A DNA stretch of 64,000 nt from a candidate division KSB1 bacterium. Lineage in GTDB: Bacteria; Zhuqueibacterota; Zhuqueibacteria; Residuimicrobiales; Krinioviventaceae. The translations under genes were made by a program, and so were the position numbers. This document shows, piece after piece, positions 1 to 8,424 of the stretch; the first letter of the stretch is position 1, and every line of letters begins with the position of its first letter. The DNA lies in NCBI GenBank assembly GCA_034521575.1, contig JAXHMJ010000001.1, positions 487,789 to 551,788 of the forward strand, written 5' to 3'. Under the pieces are notes generated by a model. It did no database searches. It worked only from the letters and a program-made list of their open reading frames with translations, and was not told where the DNA came from.

Positions 1-295
1 GAAATGAACACTTTTAAAATGCGGGCAGATATTTATCTGACTTTGCATATTCAAGCCATTCTTAAAACTTGTGTGAATGGATACAGTTTTTTGCCTGTGG
101 AATCCAGTGATTTGCAGGTGTTGATATTTAATAATAAAACTGTTCGTCTATTTTTCTTTATGAGTATTATTATATGCTTGCATTACTGACTAGTAATTTG
201 TATGTTTTTATGATGGGGCATTCATTGCAGAGGAGTTTTAAGGATGCCTGTTTTGAAAACCAGAATCAAGGGTGAGAGACCACCGGGAGTCATCT

Positions 296-1561
296 ATGAA
301 CTACGACCGCATCCGAATCGCCAGTGAAAAGCAGAGCAGTCGGGAATTGTACGATCTGTTCGAAGTGGATATTATCAAACAGATCCTCGGGGAAGGCAAG
401 GTTGAGAATCAAAAAGATTATGTTCGTGCCGTGTTTGAAGGCCGGGATTTCAAGATCACGGATAAAATGGCGCCCAAACTTTATCAAATCTGTAAAGAAG
501 TTCGGGATGCGCTGGAGTTTGAGGAACCGATTGACTTTTTTGTCACCAATGCGCCCGACATCAACGCGGCCGCGATTTATCGGCTGGAAGAGGAACATCG
601 GCATTTGATCTCTTTGAACTCGGGTCTGATCGAACGCTTTAATGATCAGGAACTGCGTTTTGTCATCGGACATGAAATCGGTCATCTGATCAGCCGCAGC
701 GCCGAGCTGGAACGCATCATTCAGTTTGTGTTTCCCGATGAAAACCGCATGCCGCTGGTATTGAAAAACAAAATTTACCTGTGGAGAAAACTGGCCGAGT
801 TATCGGCGGACCGCTATGGCTATATTGCGGCGCCGGATCTGCAGGTCTGTGTGTCGAATTTCTTCAAACTGTCCTCGGGTCTGGATACCACACGCATCGC
901 CTTTGACCTGCAATCCTATTTTGCTGAAACCGAAAAGATATTGCAGAATTACACCTATTCTTCATCCATTCAGGATACCTTTCATCCCATCAATCCCGTG
1001 CGCATCAAAGCGCTCAAATTGTTCAGTGAATCGAAATTGTATCATGAGCTGGATCATAACTCTGAGAAGCCGGATGAAGACCTGAGCGGCGAGATCGAGA
1101 AGCTAATTGACTTGCTCATGGTCATGGATGATTCCGAAATCGGCGCGCATCGGAAACATTATCTGGCTTCGGGCGGATTGTTGATTGCCGGACTGGATGG
1201 TGAACTGGATCAACGCGAAGTGGATCGCATTGTTCATTCCCTGGCCTCGTTTACCATGTTTCCCAGCCGCTTTCTCAGCGCGATTATCGAATCGGAAAAG
1301 GTGCAGGACATATTTACTCAATCCTGTCAGAATGTATTAAAACTCAATCCCGGTGAACGGCACGGCATGTTTTATTACCTGGTCGAGATTGCCATTTCAG
1401 ATCATGACCTGCTGCAAAAGGAAATTGATGTGTTGTACGATATCGGAGAAAAGCTGTTCGGGTTTTCACGCATAGAAATCGCGCAAATGATCGCGGAAAA
1501 GGTGCATCGGGAATTTGTGCCGAGGTTCTTTTTGCATGGCAATGCGTCAGGACAGGAATGA
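296..1561 (+). CDS. M48-type zinc metalloprotease with TerB-like C-terminal domain
   Basis: Predicted cytoplasmic zinc protease of 421 residues. The zinc site is visible as HEIGH at residues 126-130, followed about 40 residues later by ELSAD (168-172), which supplies the third ligand in the M48 pattern. Roughly residues 255-400 are acidic and helical, with a segment (LIAGLDGELDQREVD) that resembles TerB-type domains; that part is a tentative call. No signal peptide or membrane helix is seen. The ATG at 296 is preferred over an in-frame GTG at 272 because GGGAG lies six bases upstream. The gene is the first of a plus-strand series with the VWA and FtsZ-like genes (46-base gap to the next), which suggests it processes or regulates that system (inference). 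Confidence 0.8.
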   Translation: MNYDRIRIASEKQSSRELYDLFEVDIIKQILGEGKVENQKDYVRAVFEGRDFKITDKMAPKLYQICKEVRDALEFEEPIDFFVTNAPDINAAAIYRLEEEHRHLISLNSGLIERFNDQELRFVIGHEIGHLISRSAELERIIQFVFPDENRMPLVLKNKIYLWRKLAELSADRYGYIAAPDLQVCVSNFFKLSSGLDTTRIAFDLQSYFAETEKILQNYTYSSSIQDTFHPINPVRIKALKLFSESKLYHELDHNSEKPDEDLSGEIEKLIDLLMVMDDSEIGAHRKHYLASGGLLIAGLDGELDQREVDRIVHSLASFTMFPSRFLSAIIESEKVQDIFTQSCQNVLKLNPGERHGMFYYLVEIAISDHDLLQKEIDVLYDIGEKLFGFSRIEIAQMIAEKVHREFVPRFFLHGNASGQE

Positions 1562-1607
1562 TTCAGAATCGATAGAATGAATTGAAACGCAAACCGCGGG
1601 AGGTATT

Positions 1608-3875
1608 ATGTGTTTTTTGGGGAAAAGCGATTCAGTGGTCAAATTATTTTTAATTGTTGTTTTAGTATTCTTGAATACCGCCACCGCCCAGTTCACCCAA
1701 CAGCAAGATGAAAAAGGCATGGATTTGATCATTCTACTGGACCGGTCCGGCAGTATGCCTGTCAGCGATGAAGATGGATTGGCGGTTGCCGCGGTTAAAG
1801 CTGTCGCCAGTCAGATGGCCTTTCTGCAGGGCAGGAACCGGTTGTTGTTACTGCCGTTCGGCACCCAGGTGCATTATGTACCGCAAAAACAGGACGCACA
1901 GGAGGGTTATTTTACCAATGATTTCAAAGGATTTATGGAAGAGTTGGATGAATTCCAGAAACGTTATCCGCTAAAAGGGGGATACACTGATCTCGAAATG
2001 GCCATGTTGAAAGCTCGGGAAATCTTTGAAACACAATCTTCAAATGATCAGACAAAACATGTGATCGTCATCACGGATGGCATGCCTATTCCCGATTTTG
2101 AGCGATATCCTTCTCTGAGCTCAGACCAGATGAAAAAAAAGTCCCGTGACAATATTCTGAAAATTGCGAAATTATACAGCAGACGTCGCATTCGCATGAC
2201 CTTGTTCGGTCTCTTTAGCAAAGAGAAACCGAATGATAAATTGCTCGCCACGGCTTATATGAATAAGATTAAAAATCAGTGCGGCGGCAGTTTTGTCGAG
2301 GTTGAATCAGCCAGTGATATTATCAGCAATGTACTGGAATTTTTTCCGGAACCTCCCGATATCCTGGATCTGTATCAGGACCCGTGGAACAAAAGCATCA
2401 GCATCCCGCAAGAGTTTGCGATTCAAGAGTCTCAGGTTTATATTGTCATGGGACGGAATCAGGTCAGGCAATTCCCTGATTTGAACATAACCGGAAACCC
2501 GACAACGGTTTATGATAACAACGGCAATATTGCTTTTATTGCCGTTCGCACGCGTGATCAGCAAATCCTCAAACCGTCAAAATTGCCTTTTACACCGGAT
2601 ATATTTATCAAAGGGCGAACGCGGCTTGAACCCGCATTGAACATTACACCCAGACGCGAAGAGTATGCCGCCGGGGACCGGATCAAGTTTGTCGCTGAAC
2701 TAATCGATCCGGACACTCAGGAATCCGTGCCGGTTCAGCGGATTAGCGGTGATTTTATCAGTCCCGAATACTCGAGTCGAATTTATTTCGACAGTGACAG
2801 CGCCGAGTTTACCATACCCGACGAAGCGGAAAATTCAACCGCCAAATTGCGGCTGGATTATTTCCTCAGTGACCACATCAGTCTGACTCAGATGCTGTAC
2901 TGGCCGATTGCATCGGTGCACTATAATCGCTTTATGATTGATCCGGAACTGACATTCATAAATTTCGGTGAACTGGGCAATCGTCTGGAAACCACATACA
3001 ATCTGAGTCAATACAAACTGACTCTGGCCGAACCCAACCTTCGGCGTATCGAGCCCAAGGTAGAATTCATGTTTGACGAAGGGCTGCTGGCCTCGGACTG
3101 GTTTCCGCAGGATTACAAGCTCCCCGCGATCAATCGTTCCCGGGGAGAACAGATACGCTCTGTTCCGCTTAAGGATATCAGCATCAGCGTGCCGAATTAC
3201 CTGCCGCCGGAATTCAAGGATAAAAAATACACCGGTATGCTGCGCTTTTACGCGGATAACGTCGAGGAACTGCTGATCCCGTTTTCACTGATTTTCAATC
3301 GGCCGGACTGGGATCTGCCGTATCAGTATAAAAACGAACGTACCGATGATATTGTGAATGAAAACAACCTGTTATTCATTAATTTTTTCAACAATATATT
3401 CCGCAGTAAAAAACTGTTTTTACCGCTGCGTCACAATTCCGCGTATGCGCAGGCGGTGAGCGTGCGCGTGGACAGTACCCTGAGTCACGGTGATGAATAC
3501 ATCGAAACCAAAAAACTGTCCCTGACCGGCGATCCGGAAAATGACCTGGAGCTGGAGGCGGGTAAAACGAGCCAGTATACACTGCGTCTCAACCGCAACG
3601 GTAAAATTCCCTCGCAGACCTATGAGGCGCAGATCAGACTGACCGGCGCCCGCTTACCGGCTGTGACCATACCGGTGAATATTTCAGTGGCCGGCTCCTT
3701 TGCGAGTTTGAGAAATCCCGCGTTTTATCTGGTTATCCTGTTGTTTCTGGTGCTGGTTGTGTTAGTCATTCGGCAAAAAAAACAAAATGCCATCCACACA
3801 TTCAAAAATCAAAACTCGATGACCCTGCCGGTAAAAGTGACCTCAGATACGCAGAAAAGGGGGAAGACGATCTAA
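1608..3875 (+). CDS. Membrane-anchored von Willebrand A domain protein
   Basis: Exported protein of 755 residues. It has a signal peptide (hydrophobic residues about 10-28), then a VWA domain with an intact MIDAS motif DRSGS at 45-49, the conserved Thr in GGYTDLEMA and the Asp in VIVITDG. A long beta-rich extracytoplasmic part follows, then one membrane helix near the C-terminus (about 705-725) before a basic tail. The start has GGGAGG upstream. VWA proteins bind metal-dependent ligands. In predicted membrane-remodelling operons this family accompanies an FtsZ-like GTPase, encoded here just downstream. The reading frame probably breaks at the A8 run around 3775-3782: in the -1 frame the tail stays open into the next gene without a stop, so the true product may be about 200 residues longer. 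Confidence 0.85.
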   Translation: MCFLGKSDSVVKLFLIVVLVFLNTATAQFTQQQDEKGMDLIILLDRSGSMPVSDEDGLAVAAVKAVASQMAFLQGRNRLLLLPFGTQVHYVPQKQDAQEGYFTNDFKGFMEELDEFQKRYPLKGGYTDLEMAMLKAREIFETQSSNDQTKHVIVITDGMPIPDFERYPSLSSDQMKKKSRDNILKIAKLYSRRRIRMTLFGLFSKEKPNDKLLATAYMNKIKNQCGGSFVEVESASDIISNVLEFFPEPPDILDLYQDPWNKSISIPQEFAIQESQVYIVMGRNQVRQFPDLNITGNPTTVYDNNGNIAFIAVRTRDQQILKPSKLPFTPDIFIKGRTRLEPALNITPRREEYAAGDRIKFVAELIDPDTQESVPVQRISGDFISPEYSSRIYFDSDSAEFTIPDEAENSTAKLRLDYFLSDHISLTQMLYWPIASVHYNRFMIDPELTFINFGELGNRLETTYNLSQYKLTLAEPNLRRIEPKVEFMFDEGLLASDWFPQDYKLPAINRSRGEQIRSVPLKDISISVPNYLPPEFKDKKYTGMLRFYADNVEELLIPFSLIFNRPDWDLPYQYKNERTDDIVNENNLLFINFFNNIFRSKKLFLPLRHNSAYAQAVSVRVDSTLSHGDEYIETKKLSLTGDPENDLELEAGKTSQYTLRLNRNGKIPSQTYEAQIRLTGARLPAVTIPVNISVAGSFASLRNPAFYLVILLFLVLVVLVIRQKKQNAIHTFKNQNSMTLPVKVTSDTQKRGKTI

Positions 3876-3910
3876 TTTGTCCGTTTAAAGGCATTCGCAG
3901 TGATGATGTC

Positions 3911-4375
3911 ATGTTTGACTTGTCCGGTGGTTATCCGGTAATCAGAAATGTTCAGCGTCCTGATGTCAAAATTGAACGTTATGGTGAATTAATGCCGGTT
4001 CAGGGAGAAACAGAATTACAAGACGGAGATAAGATTCAGCTATTAAAGCAGAGTAAATCCACCATTACCCTGTCCATTTCGCGAATCGAATTGCCGGATG
4101 AACGACCTGACGGCAAAGCACGGATTTTGTTTAACGTCAATATTGACGGACCGCGGGAAATGAAATTACCGGGAACGGTGCTGAACCGGATCATTTTCCC
4201 TGCCGTCATTTTTCTGGGAGCGGATTTGCTGCTCGGGTCCTATGCCAATGTGCCCGCAGAGATCATTCTTGCTGTTCTGTGCAGTGTTTCAGTGCTAACC
4301 TTTATGGCAGGTCTGAGAAAATTGGGCGTATCTGCTTTATTGCTGTTGATCGTATTATCTCTTGTTCTCATCTAA
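3911..4375 (+). CDS. Small membrane protein, probably the detached C-terminus of the VWA protein
   Basis: A 154-residue product with a beta-rich N-terminal half (GELMPVQGETELQDGDKIQL), loosely like an FHA or ubiquitin-like cytoplasmic module, then two or three hydrophobic helices from about residue 95 to the end. No Shine-Dalgarno sequence precedes the ATG. The same frame is open upstream back to the A-run at 3775 and reads a plausible linker (for example EKGEDDLICPFKG), so it is most likely continuous with the VWA protein through a -1 shift or a missing base. If independent, it would be translated by coupling to the VWA gene. The function is unknown. Confidence 0.6.
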   Translation: MFDLSGGYPVIRNVQRPDVKIERYGELMPVQGETELQDGDKIQLLKQSKSTITLSISRIELPDERPDGKARILFNVNIDGPREMKLPGTVLNRIIFPAVIFLGADLLLGSYANVPAEIILAVLCSVSVLTFMAGLRKLGVSALLLLIVLSLVLI

Positions 4376-4384
4376 GGAGGAATT

Positions 4385-6328
4385 ATGCAGACTGTACCGA
4401 ACATGACCAAAATTCTGAACCCGCAGAAAACCTATATCATCGGACTCGGCGGTTCCGGTGTCAAAACAGCTGCGTTGATCAAATTTTACCTGTCCAGATT
4501 ATTCGATCTGGAAACCACGAATTTTTTCAGGTTTCGATTCATCGACTGCCAGGAACCGGCGCTGGAAATCGGAAAAATTGATCCCGGGATTAATGATATC
4601 AATGAAAATCTGCAGATTGGCGTTGATATTACGGATGGCCTGGTTAAAAATAACTATATTGAAAAACGCCTGGAGCCGTATTTTAATAACTATCATGCTA
4701 CAGATAATCGGGTCACAGGCACAAAGGACGGAGCCGGGGTCACGCGGCCCTATTCGTTGATCAGTCTGTTTGCTCATGTGGATGAGGTGTATGACAAACT
4801 GGCTGAGGACTTTGCAGCTTTGAGCACGGCGGGAACCCTCCAGCTGTCTGATGATGCAGAAAAAGAGGGCTATGAGATTCAACGCCATGACAATGATGTC
4901 CCGAATATTTTATTGTTTTCCTCCCTGACCGGCGGAACCGGGGCCGGCGCCACACTGGATATCGCCGCATTGGCGCGCCAGGCCGCTTCGAAAAGCGGCA
5001 ACAATCCGAAACTATTTGCGTTTCTGTTTCTGCCGGATGTGTTTACAGAGTCTGTAAATGATCCGGATATCCAGGACATTACGCCTGAAAACATCAAACA
5101 GATTCAGGCCAACGGCTATGCCGCGCTCAAGGAGCTCGAATATTATGTGAACGGAAATCGCTTTTATTGTCAATACAATCATAATATCACCGTGGATATC
5201 AGCAATGATCCCGGTGAAAAACTTTGCGACAAGATGGTGTTGATCAACCGATACAATACGTCCGGCAACACCCCGGTGCACAATCCCCGGGAAGCATTTA
5301 AAGCGACCGCGGAAGGCGCACTTCACTTTATCACCTCTCAGATCGCCGGAGATCTGCCCAATCGTATTATTGACAACCGCATGGACGGACAAATGTTTCC
5401 TGCCATCGGTGTGCATCTGCCCCTCCGGGACAATGGGCGCCGCAAACAATTGTACGCGTCCATGGGTATTTATACGATTGACATCCCCGCGAATGAAATC
5501 CGGGATTGGTTTACACTCAAAGTGATCGACAATTTCTTTAAAGACATGCGCAAAACACCGCTTTCGCGTGAGCAGATTCAACCTGTTGTCAGAAACAACA
5601 CCCTGAGTGAACGCGATGATATATTGGGTAAACTGGGGATTCTGCATTTTTCCGGAGGGCAAAGCCGGTTGGTCTCGCAGAAACCCTTGATCAATAAAAT
5701 GCTGTTTAAAAAGCTGAAAGGATTTGTGCAAAAGAAAATTCAATATCCCGTTGAACCTGATAGTCAAAATAATGTTTATCGCTCGGTTAAAGAAATTTCA
5801 AAATTGAAAGACTGGGATTGCAACGGCAAAGGTACTCTGTATAATGATTCACAAAAAAAGATAAAAGAGGTGTTGGAAAAGTTTCATAGCGATTATATTC
5901 ATGACTTTAAAAATCCCAAAGAAAAAAAATTGATAGATTTGTATACGGACTCAAATCTATCCCTTGATGAGATGATCATCGAAATCATAAACGGCAATGA
6001 AGAGATTGGCATCTCTGATATCGAAACGATGCTGACCATGATCATCGAGGAACTTGACGAGTTTGAAAAGCAATTGCTGGCTTTTAGAAACAATAATAAA
6101 CTTCGATATTTTTCGATTTCCGAAGATGTTCAGCAGCTGACCAAAACCATCGAGGCTGAAAGCAACTGGATCCAGGGTTTTGATTTGAAACAAGTTGATG
6201 ATTTCAAGGAAGAATGGGATTTAAAAAAGGTGAATATAATTCTAAAGTTAATCAGATTGTTGGAAACATTAAAAAAAATCTGGATGTTTTGGTTACTGAT
6301 GAACTGGTTACCATGCTGCAGAATCTGA
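4385..6328 (+). CDS. Tubulin/FtsZ-like GTPase, N-terminal part
   Basis: The first 610 or so residues of a large tubulin-superfamily protein (Tubulin_2/FtsZ-like family). The N-terminal nucleotide-binding loop is YIIGLGGSGVKT (17-28). The tubulin signature loop TGGTGAG is at residues 182-188, in LLFSSLTGGTGAGATLD. The start has AAGGAGG seven bases upstream. The frame closes at 6328 after a low-complexity tail (KKIWMFWLLMNWL) that looks unlike the rest, while the downstream frame carries the continuing protein. Together the two parts make about 1000 residues, the usual size for this family. The family is predicted to polymerise at membranes with a VWA partner, which is encoded two genes upstream here; a role in membrane remodelling is inference. 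Confidence 0.85.
   Translation: MQTVPNMTKILNPQKTYIIGLGGSGVKTAALIKFYLSRLFDLETTNFFRFRFIDCQEPALEIGKIDPGINDINENLQIGVDITDGLVKNNYIEKRLEPYFNNYHATDNRVTGTKDGAGVTRPYSLISLFAHVDEVYDKLAEDFAALSTAGTLQLSDDAEKEGYEIQRHDNDVPNILLFSSLTGGTGAGATLDIAALARQAASKSGNNPKLFAFLFLPDVFTESVNDPDIQDITPENIKQIQANGYAALKELEYYVNGNRFYCQYNHNITVDISNDPGEKLCDKMVLINRYNTSGNTPVHNPREAFKATAEGALHFITSQIAGDLPNRIIDNRMDGQMFPAIGVHLPLRDNGRRKQLYASMGIYTIDIPANEIRDWFTLKVIDNFFKDMRKTPLSREQIQPVVRNNTLSERDDILGKLGILHFSGGQSRLVSQKPLINKMLFKKLKGFVQKKIQYPVEPDSQNNVYRSVKEISKLKDWDCNGKGTLYNDSQKKIKEVLEKFHSDYIHDFKNPKEKKLIDLYTDSNLSLDEMIIEIINGNEEIGISDIETMLTMIIEELDEFEKQLLAFRNNNKLRYFSISEDVQQLTKTIEAESNWIQGFDLKQVDDFKEEWDLKKVNIILKLIRLLETLKKIWMFWLLMNWLPCCRI
6207..6229 (+). promoter_or_regulatory. 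dnaX-like -1 frameshift signal in the FtsZ-like gene
   Basis: In the zero frame of the upstream part the codons read TTA AAA AAG at 6221-6229, giving the heptamer A AAA AAG (6223-6229), the same slippery site used by E. coli dnaX. A Shine-Dalgarno-like AGGA lies at 6207-6210, about 12 bases upstream, where dnaX also has one. A -1 slip moves translation into exactly the frame that carries the rest of the protein. No convincing downstream stem-loop is seen. Because many other genes here lack a base in homopolymers, a sequencing deletion in the A-run is an equally good explanation. Confidence 0.45.
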
Positions 6329-7398
6329 TCGAGGACGTGAAAGAATATACCCTTTCCATGCTGAACGAACCGGATTCGCTTTATCAGACCATACGGACGG
6401 GAGAACAGCAGTGGCGACAGAACATTACTAATGAACTGGACAATGTCAAAGACCGAATGTTCAAACATCAGGATAATAATTATCCGCTGGGTACGCGCTA
6501 TGTCCCGGATGAAAATGAACTGGAGTCCTTGTTTGCAACCGGATTCAAACGATTAAAACCTGAGAAAGTTGCTGAACTTTTAGGCTCCGGGAATATAAAC
6601 ATCAACCAACTTTTTGAGGATCAGGCTTTTGATCTGGATAACCTGATATCCGTGCTAAAGGAAGACATATACGGGATATTTGAACCGTTTTACAGGAATC
6701 TGGTTTTTGATGATCAAACCTTGTTTCAATTCGGCGAGATCCAAAACAGTCAGCGGGAATTGATGCAAAAAGCCTCGCCGTTGTTGAAACATGATGAATC
6801 GAACCTCAATACCCAGTCCTATCGTTATTGCATCAATCCGGTGGACGAAGCGAATTGGAGACTCTCGGATTATAACAACATGACCGGCAACAACCCCTTG
6901 AAATATACCGTATTCGAATACCGGGACGGCATTCCCGGAACCGTGATCTTTCATATCGAAAATTGGCACGATCTCTATACGGATTTTATACGCAAACGAA
7001 AGACAGATGCCAATCCAACCGGTGATGATACCATCCGGCCGTTACATTTGTTCAGAGATCCTATATTTTTTGAGACGTATATACCGCAGCGGCTCGTCTC
7101 TATGATAAAAGACAAGAAAACAGCCAGTAACTTGGCAGAAGCTGTTTTTCAAGCCGCCTGCAAACGAAATGTGATTGTCGCCCATAACGGTTCTTTTAAG
7201 TATCATGGTGTCATGGCCTTTGGCCCGACAAGCAGGGATGACTTTGTCAATGAAATGTCGAATAATTTGAGTTTTTTATGGGATCTTTACGAAGCGATTT
7301 ATGATGTGATCAAATTCACAGAGGATGTGCCAAAGTCGTTGCGGGAGCTGAATAAAGAGATTTTGGAAGAAACGCTAAAGGGATCAAAAGCTGAATAA
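6214..7398 (+). CDS. Tubulin/FtsZ-like GTPase, C-terminal part (-1 frame)
   Basis: The C-terminal 390 residues of the FtsZ-like protein, in the -1 frame relative to 4385-6328 and overlapping it by 115 bases. It is mixed helical and acidic, without membrane segments, as expected for the long C-terminal extension of these large tubulin-like proteins. The join occurs in the A6 run at 6223-6228, giving a through-sequence like EEWDLKKGEYNSKVNQ. The ATG at 6214 has an AGGA only three bases away, so independent initiation is possible but poor. Whether full-length protein comes from programmed frameshifting or from an unbroken gene cannot be settled here. Confidence 0.75.
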   Translation: MGFKKGEYNSKVNQIVGNIKKNLDVLVTDELVTMLQNLIEDVKEYTLSMLNEPDSLYQTIRTGEQQWRQNITNELDNVKDRMFKHQDNNYPLGTRYVPDENELESLFATGFKRLKPEKVAELLGSGNININQLFEDQAFDLDNLISVLKEDIYGIFEPFYRNLVFDDQTLFQFGEIQNSQRELMQKASPLLKHDESNLNTQSYRYCINPVDEANWRLSDYNNMTGNNPLKYTVFEYRDGIPGTVIFHIENWHDLYTDFIRKRKTDANPTGDDTIRPLHLFRDPIFFETYIPQRLVSMIKDKKTASNLAEAVFQAACKRNVIVAHNGSFKYHGVMAFGPTSRDDFVNEMSNNLSFLWDLYEAIYDVIKFTEDVPKSLRELNKEILEETLKGSKAE

Positions 7399-7400
7399 AA

Positions 7401-7426
7401 ACAGTATATACTATAGTATATACTGT
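7401..7426. repeat. Perfect 26-bp AT-rich palindrome
   Basis: The 13-base arm ACAGTATATACTA is followed directly by its exact reverse complement, three bases after the FtsZ-like stop codon. It has no T-tract on either side, so it is a poor intrinsic terminator. A protein-binding site or a cruciform marking the border between the operon and the island is possible. Confidence 0.7.
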
Positions 7427-7591
7427 CAGCTCATATTTCAAGTACAAGATAATCAATATAATATATCCCGTAAAAAATTGGCTTGTTCGCTGTATGCATT
7501 TGATTTTTATCCCGTTCCCGGCTTGCGGTCCCTCGGGCGTGAATTGAAACGAATTATACGTCTAACGATGCGGTCTGCCACAAACGAACAC

Positions 7592-7687
7592 CTAAATCGC
7601 GCGAATCTCGGTAATAGTACCGACTACGGCCAGATAGTGACTGTTCGCCGGCATTTCATATGCAACGATTTTGTCTCCTGATTTCAT
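7592..7687 (-). pseudogene. Truncated copy of the small accessory protein encoded at 8998-9213
   Basis: This starts at an ATG with GGGGAG upstream and encodes 31 residues (MKSGDKIVAYEMPANSHYLA onward), clearly homologous to the intact 71-residue protein at 8998-9213. It then stops after GTITEIRAI. One extra base at CGCGCGAT would restore a frame resembling the paralogue (RGD...RLW) for a short stretch, so a missing base or real decay is likely. The function is unknown. Confidence 0.6.
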
Positions 7688-7703
7688 GATGCTCCCCTTT
7701 CGG

Positions 7704-8012
7704 TTATTTAAAAATCATTCCATATTTATCACAATCTACCCATAGCTGATCCGGGAGCGGATCAAAAAGATGAGCTTTGGCCGGTGATATCCAGACCGGC
7801 TAATAGGTTTCATTGCCTATATCGAGGTCTGTCTGAGTCAGCAGTATGCCATGATAATCTATTTTATAATCAATTCTGCCGTTGATATTGCGAAACATGA
7901 TTTTTCGTTTGTGGCGTTCTACCCTGCCCTCACAGGTTCCGTCAGGGTCAAAGACAGAGTTGACGAATTCATCGTTTGTTTCAGCATACTTTACACCGTC
8001 GATCATGATCAT
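7704..8012 (-). pseudogene. Nonsense-broken copy of the small protein encoded at 9230-9532
   Basis: The ATG at 8012 has GGAGGA upstream. The product matches the intact 100-residue paralogue at 9230-9532 closely (DGVKYAETNDEFVNSVFDPD) but has TAG at 7800-7802 where the paralogue has a Tyr codon. The 3' part remains readable to a normal stop at 7704 (PVWISPAKAHLFDPL). This is a substitution rather than an indel, so it is genuine divergence after duplication. The function is unknown. Confidence 0.7.
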
Positions 8013-8031
8013 GATGTTCCTCCTTTTACCA

Positions 8032-8424
8032 TTATTTGCATTCATTTAAGCCAAGTTGTTCAGGAATTACATTATAATAATAAGACCGTTTTCCCGTGTC
8101 GATAACCAATTTATTGTCGGAGGCGAAATACTGCACTTTGTTCTCCAGGAGCTTTGCTCCTTTGGCGTACCCATAGGCGGCACGGAAATCACCGTGATCG
8201 GCTTTTTCTTTGCAGATTCTGACCCATATTTTCATGGCATAGACTCCTTTACAGAAATTCAAGCATACCATAACCGCGCAAACAGCTGCAGACGTGGCCA
8301 GATTAAAAAAGCGTAGCGGTTGAACCACACTGTGAAATTGCTCGAAAAGAGTTACCAGAACAGATAAAAACAAAAAGAGACTGCCCCAGGACAAAGCCCG
8401 ACGTCTGCGCCGCCTGAATTTCAT
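8032..8424 (-). CDS. Small phage-type protein, possibly with an N-terminal membrane segment
   Basis: The frame encodes up to 130 residues: Arg-rich MKFRRRRRRALSWG, two hydrophobic stretches, then a soluble part from MKIWVRICKEKADHG. The ATG at 8424 has GGGAG upstream. An internal ATG at 8235 has an even better AAAGGAG, giving a 67-residue soluble protein that may be the main product. The C-terminal 30 residues are duplicated as a fragment at 9564-9667. Part overlaps the SLOG gene at 8303-8914. The function is unknown. Confidence 0.55.
   Translation of the reverse strand: MKFRRRRRRALSWGSLFLFLSVLVTLFEQFHSVVQPLRFFNLATSAAVCAVMVCLNFCKGVYAMKIWVRICKEKADHGDFRAAYGYAKGAKLLENKVQYFASDNKLVIDTGKRSYYYNVIPEQLGLNECK

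Noticed and set aside
4..189. 61-codon open frame at the left edge
   Set aside because: No ribosome site, no family features, AT-rich noncoding composition.
5012..5767. Long antisense open frame (251 codons) opposite the FtsZ-like gene
   Set aside because: It lies wholly within a gene with clear tubulin motifs and has no motif or ribosome site of its own.
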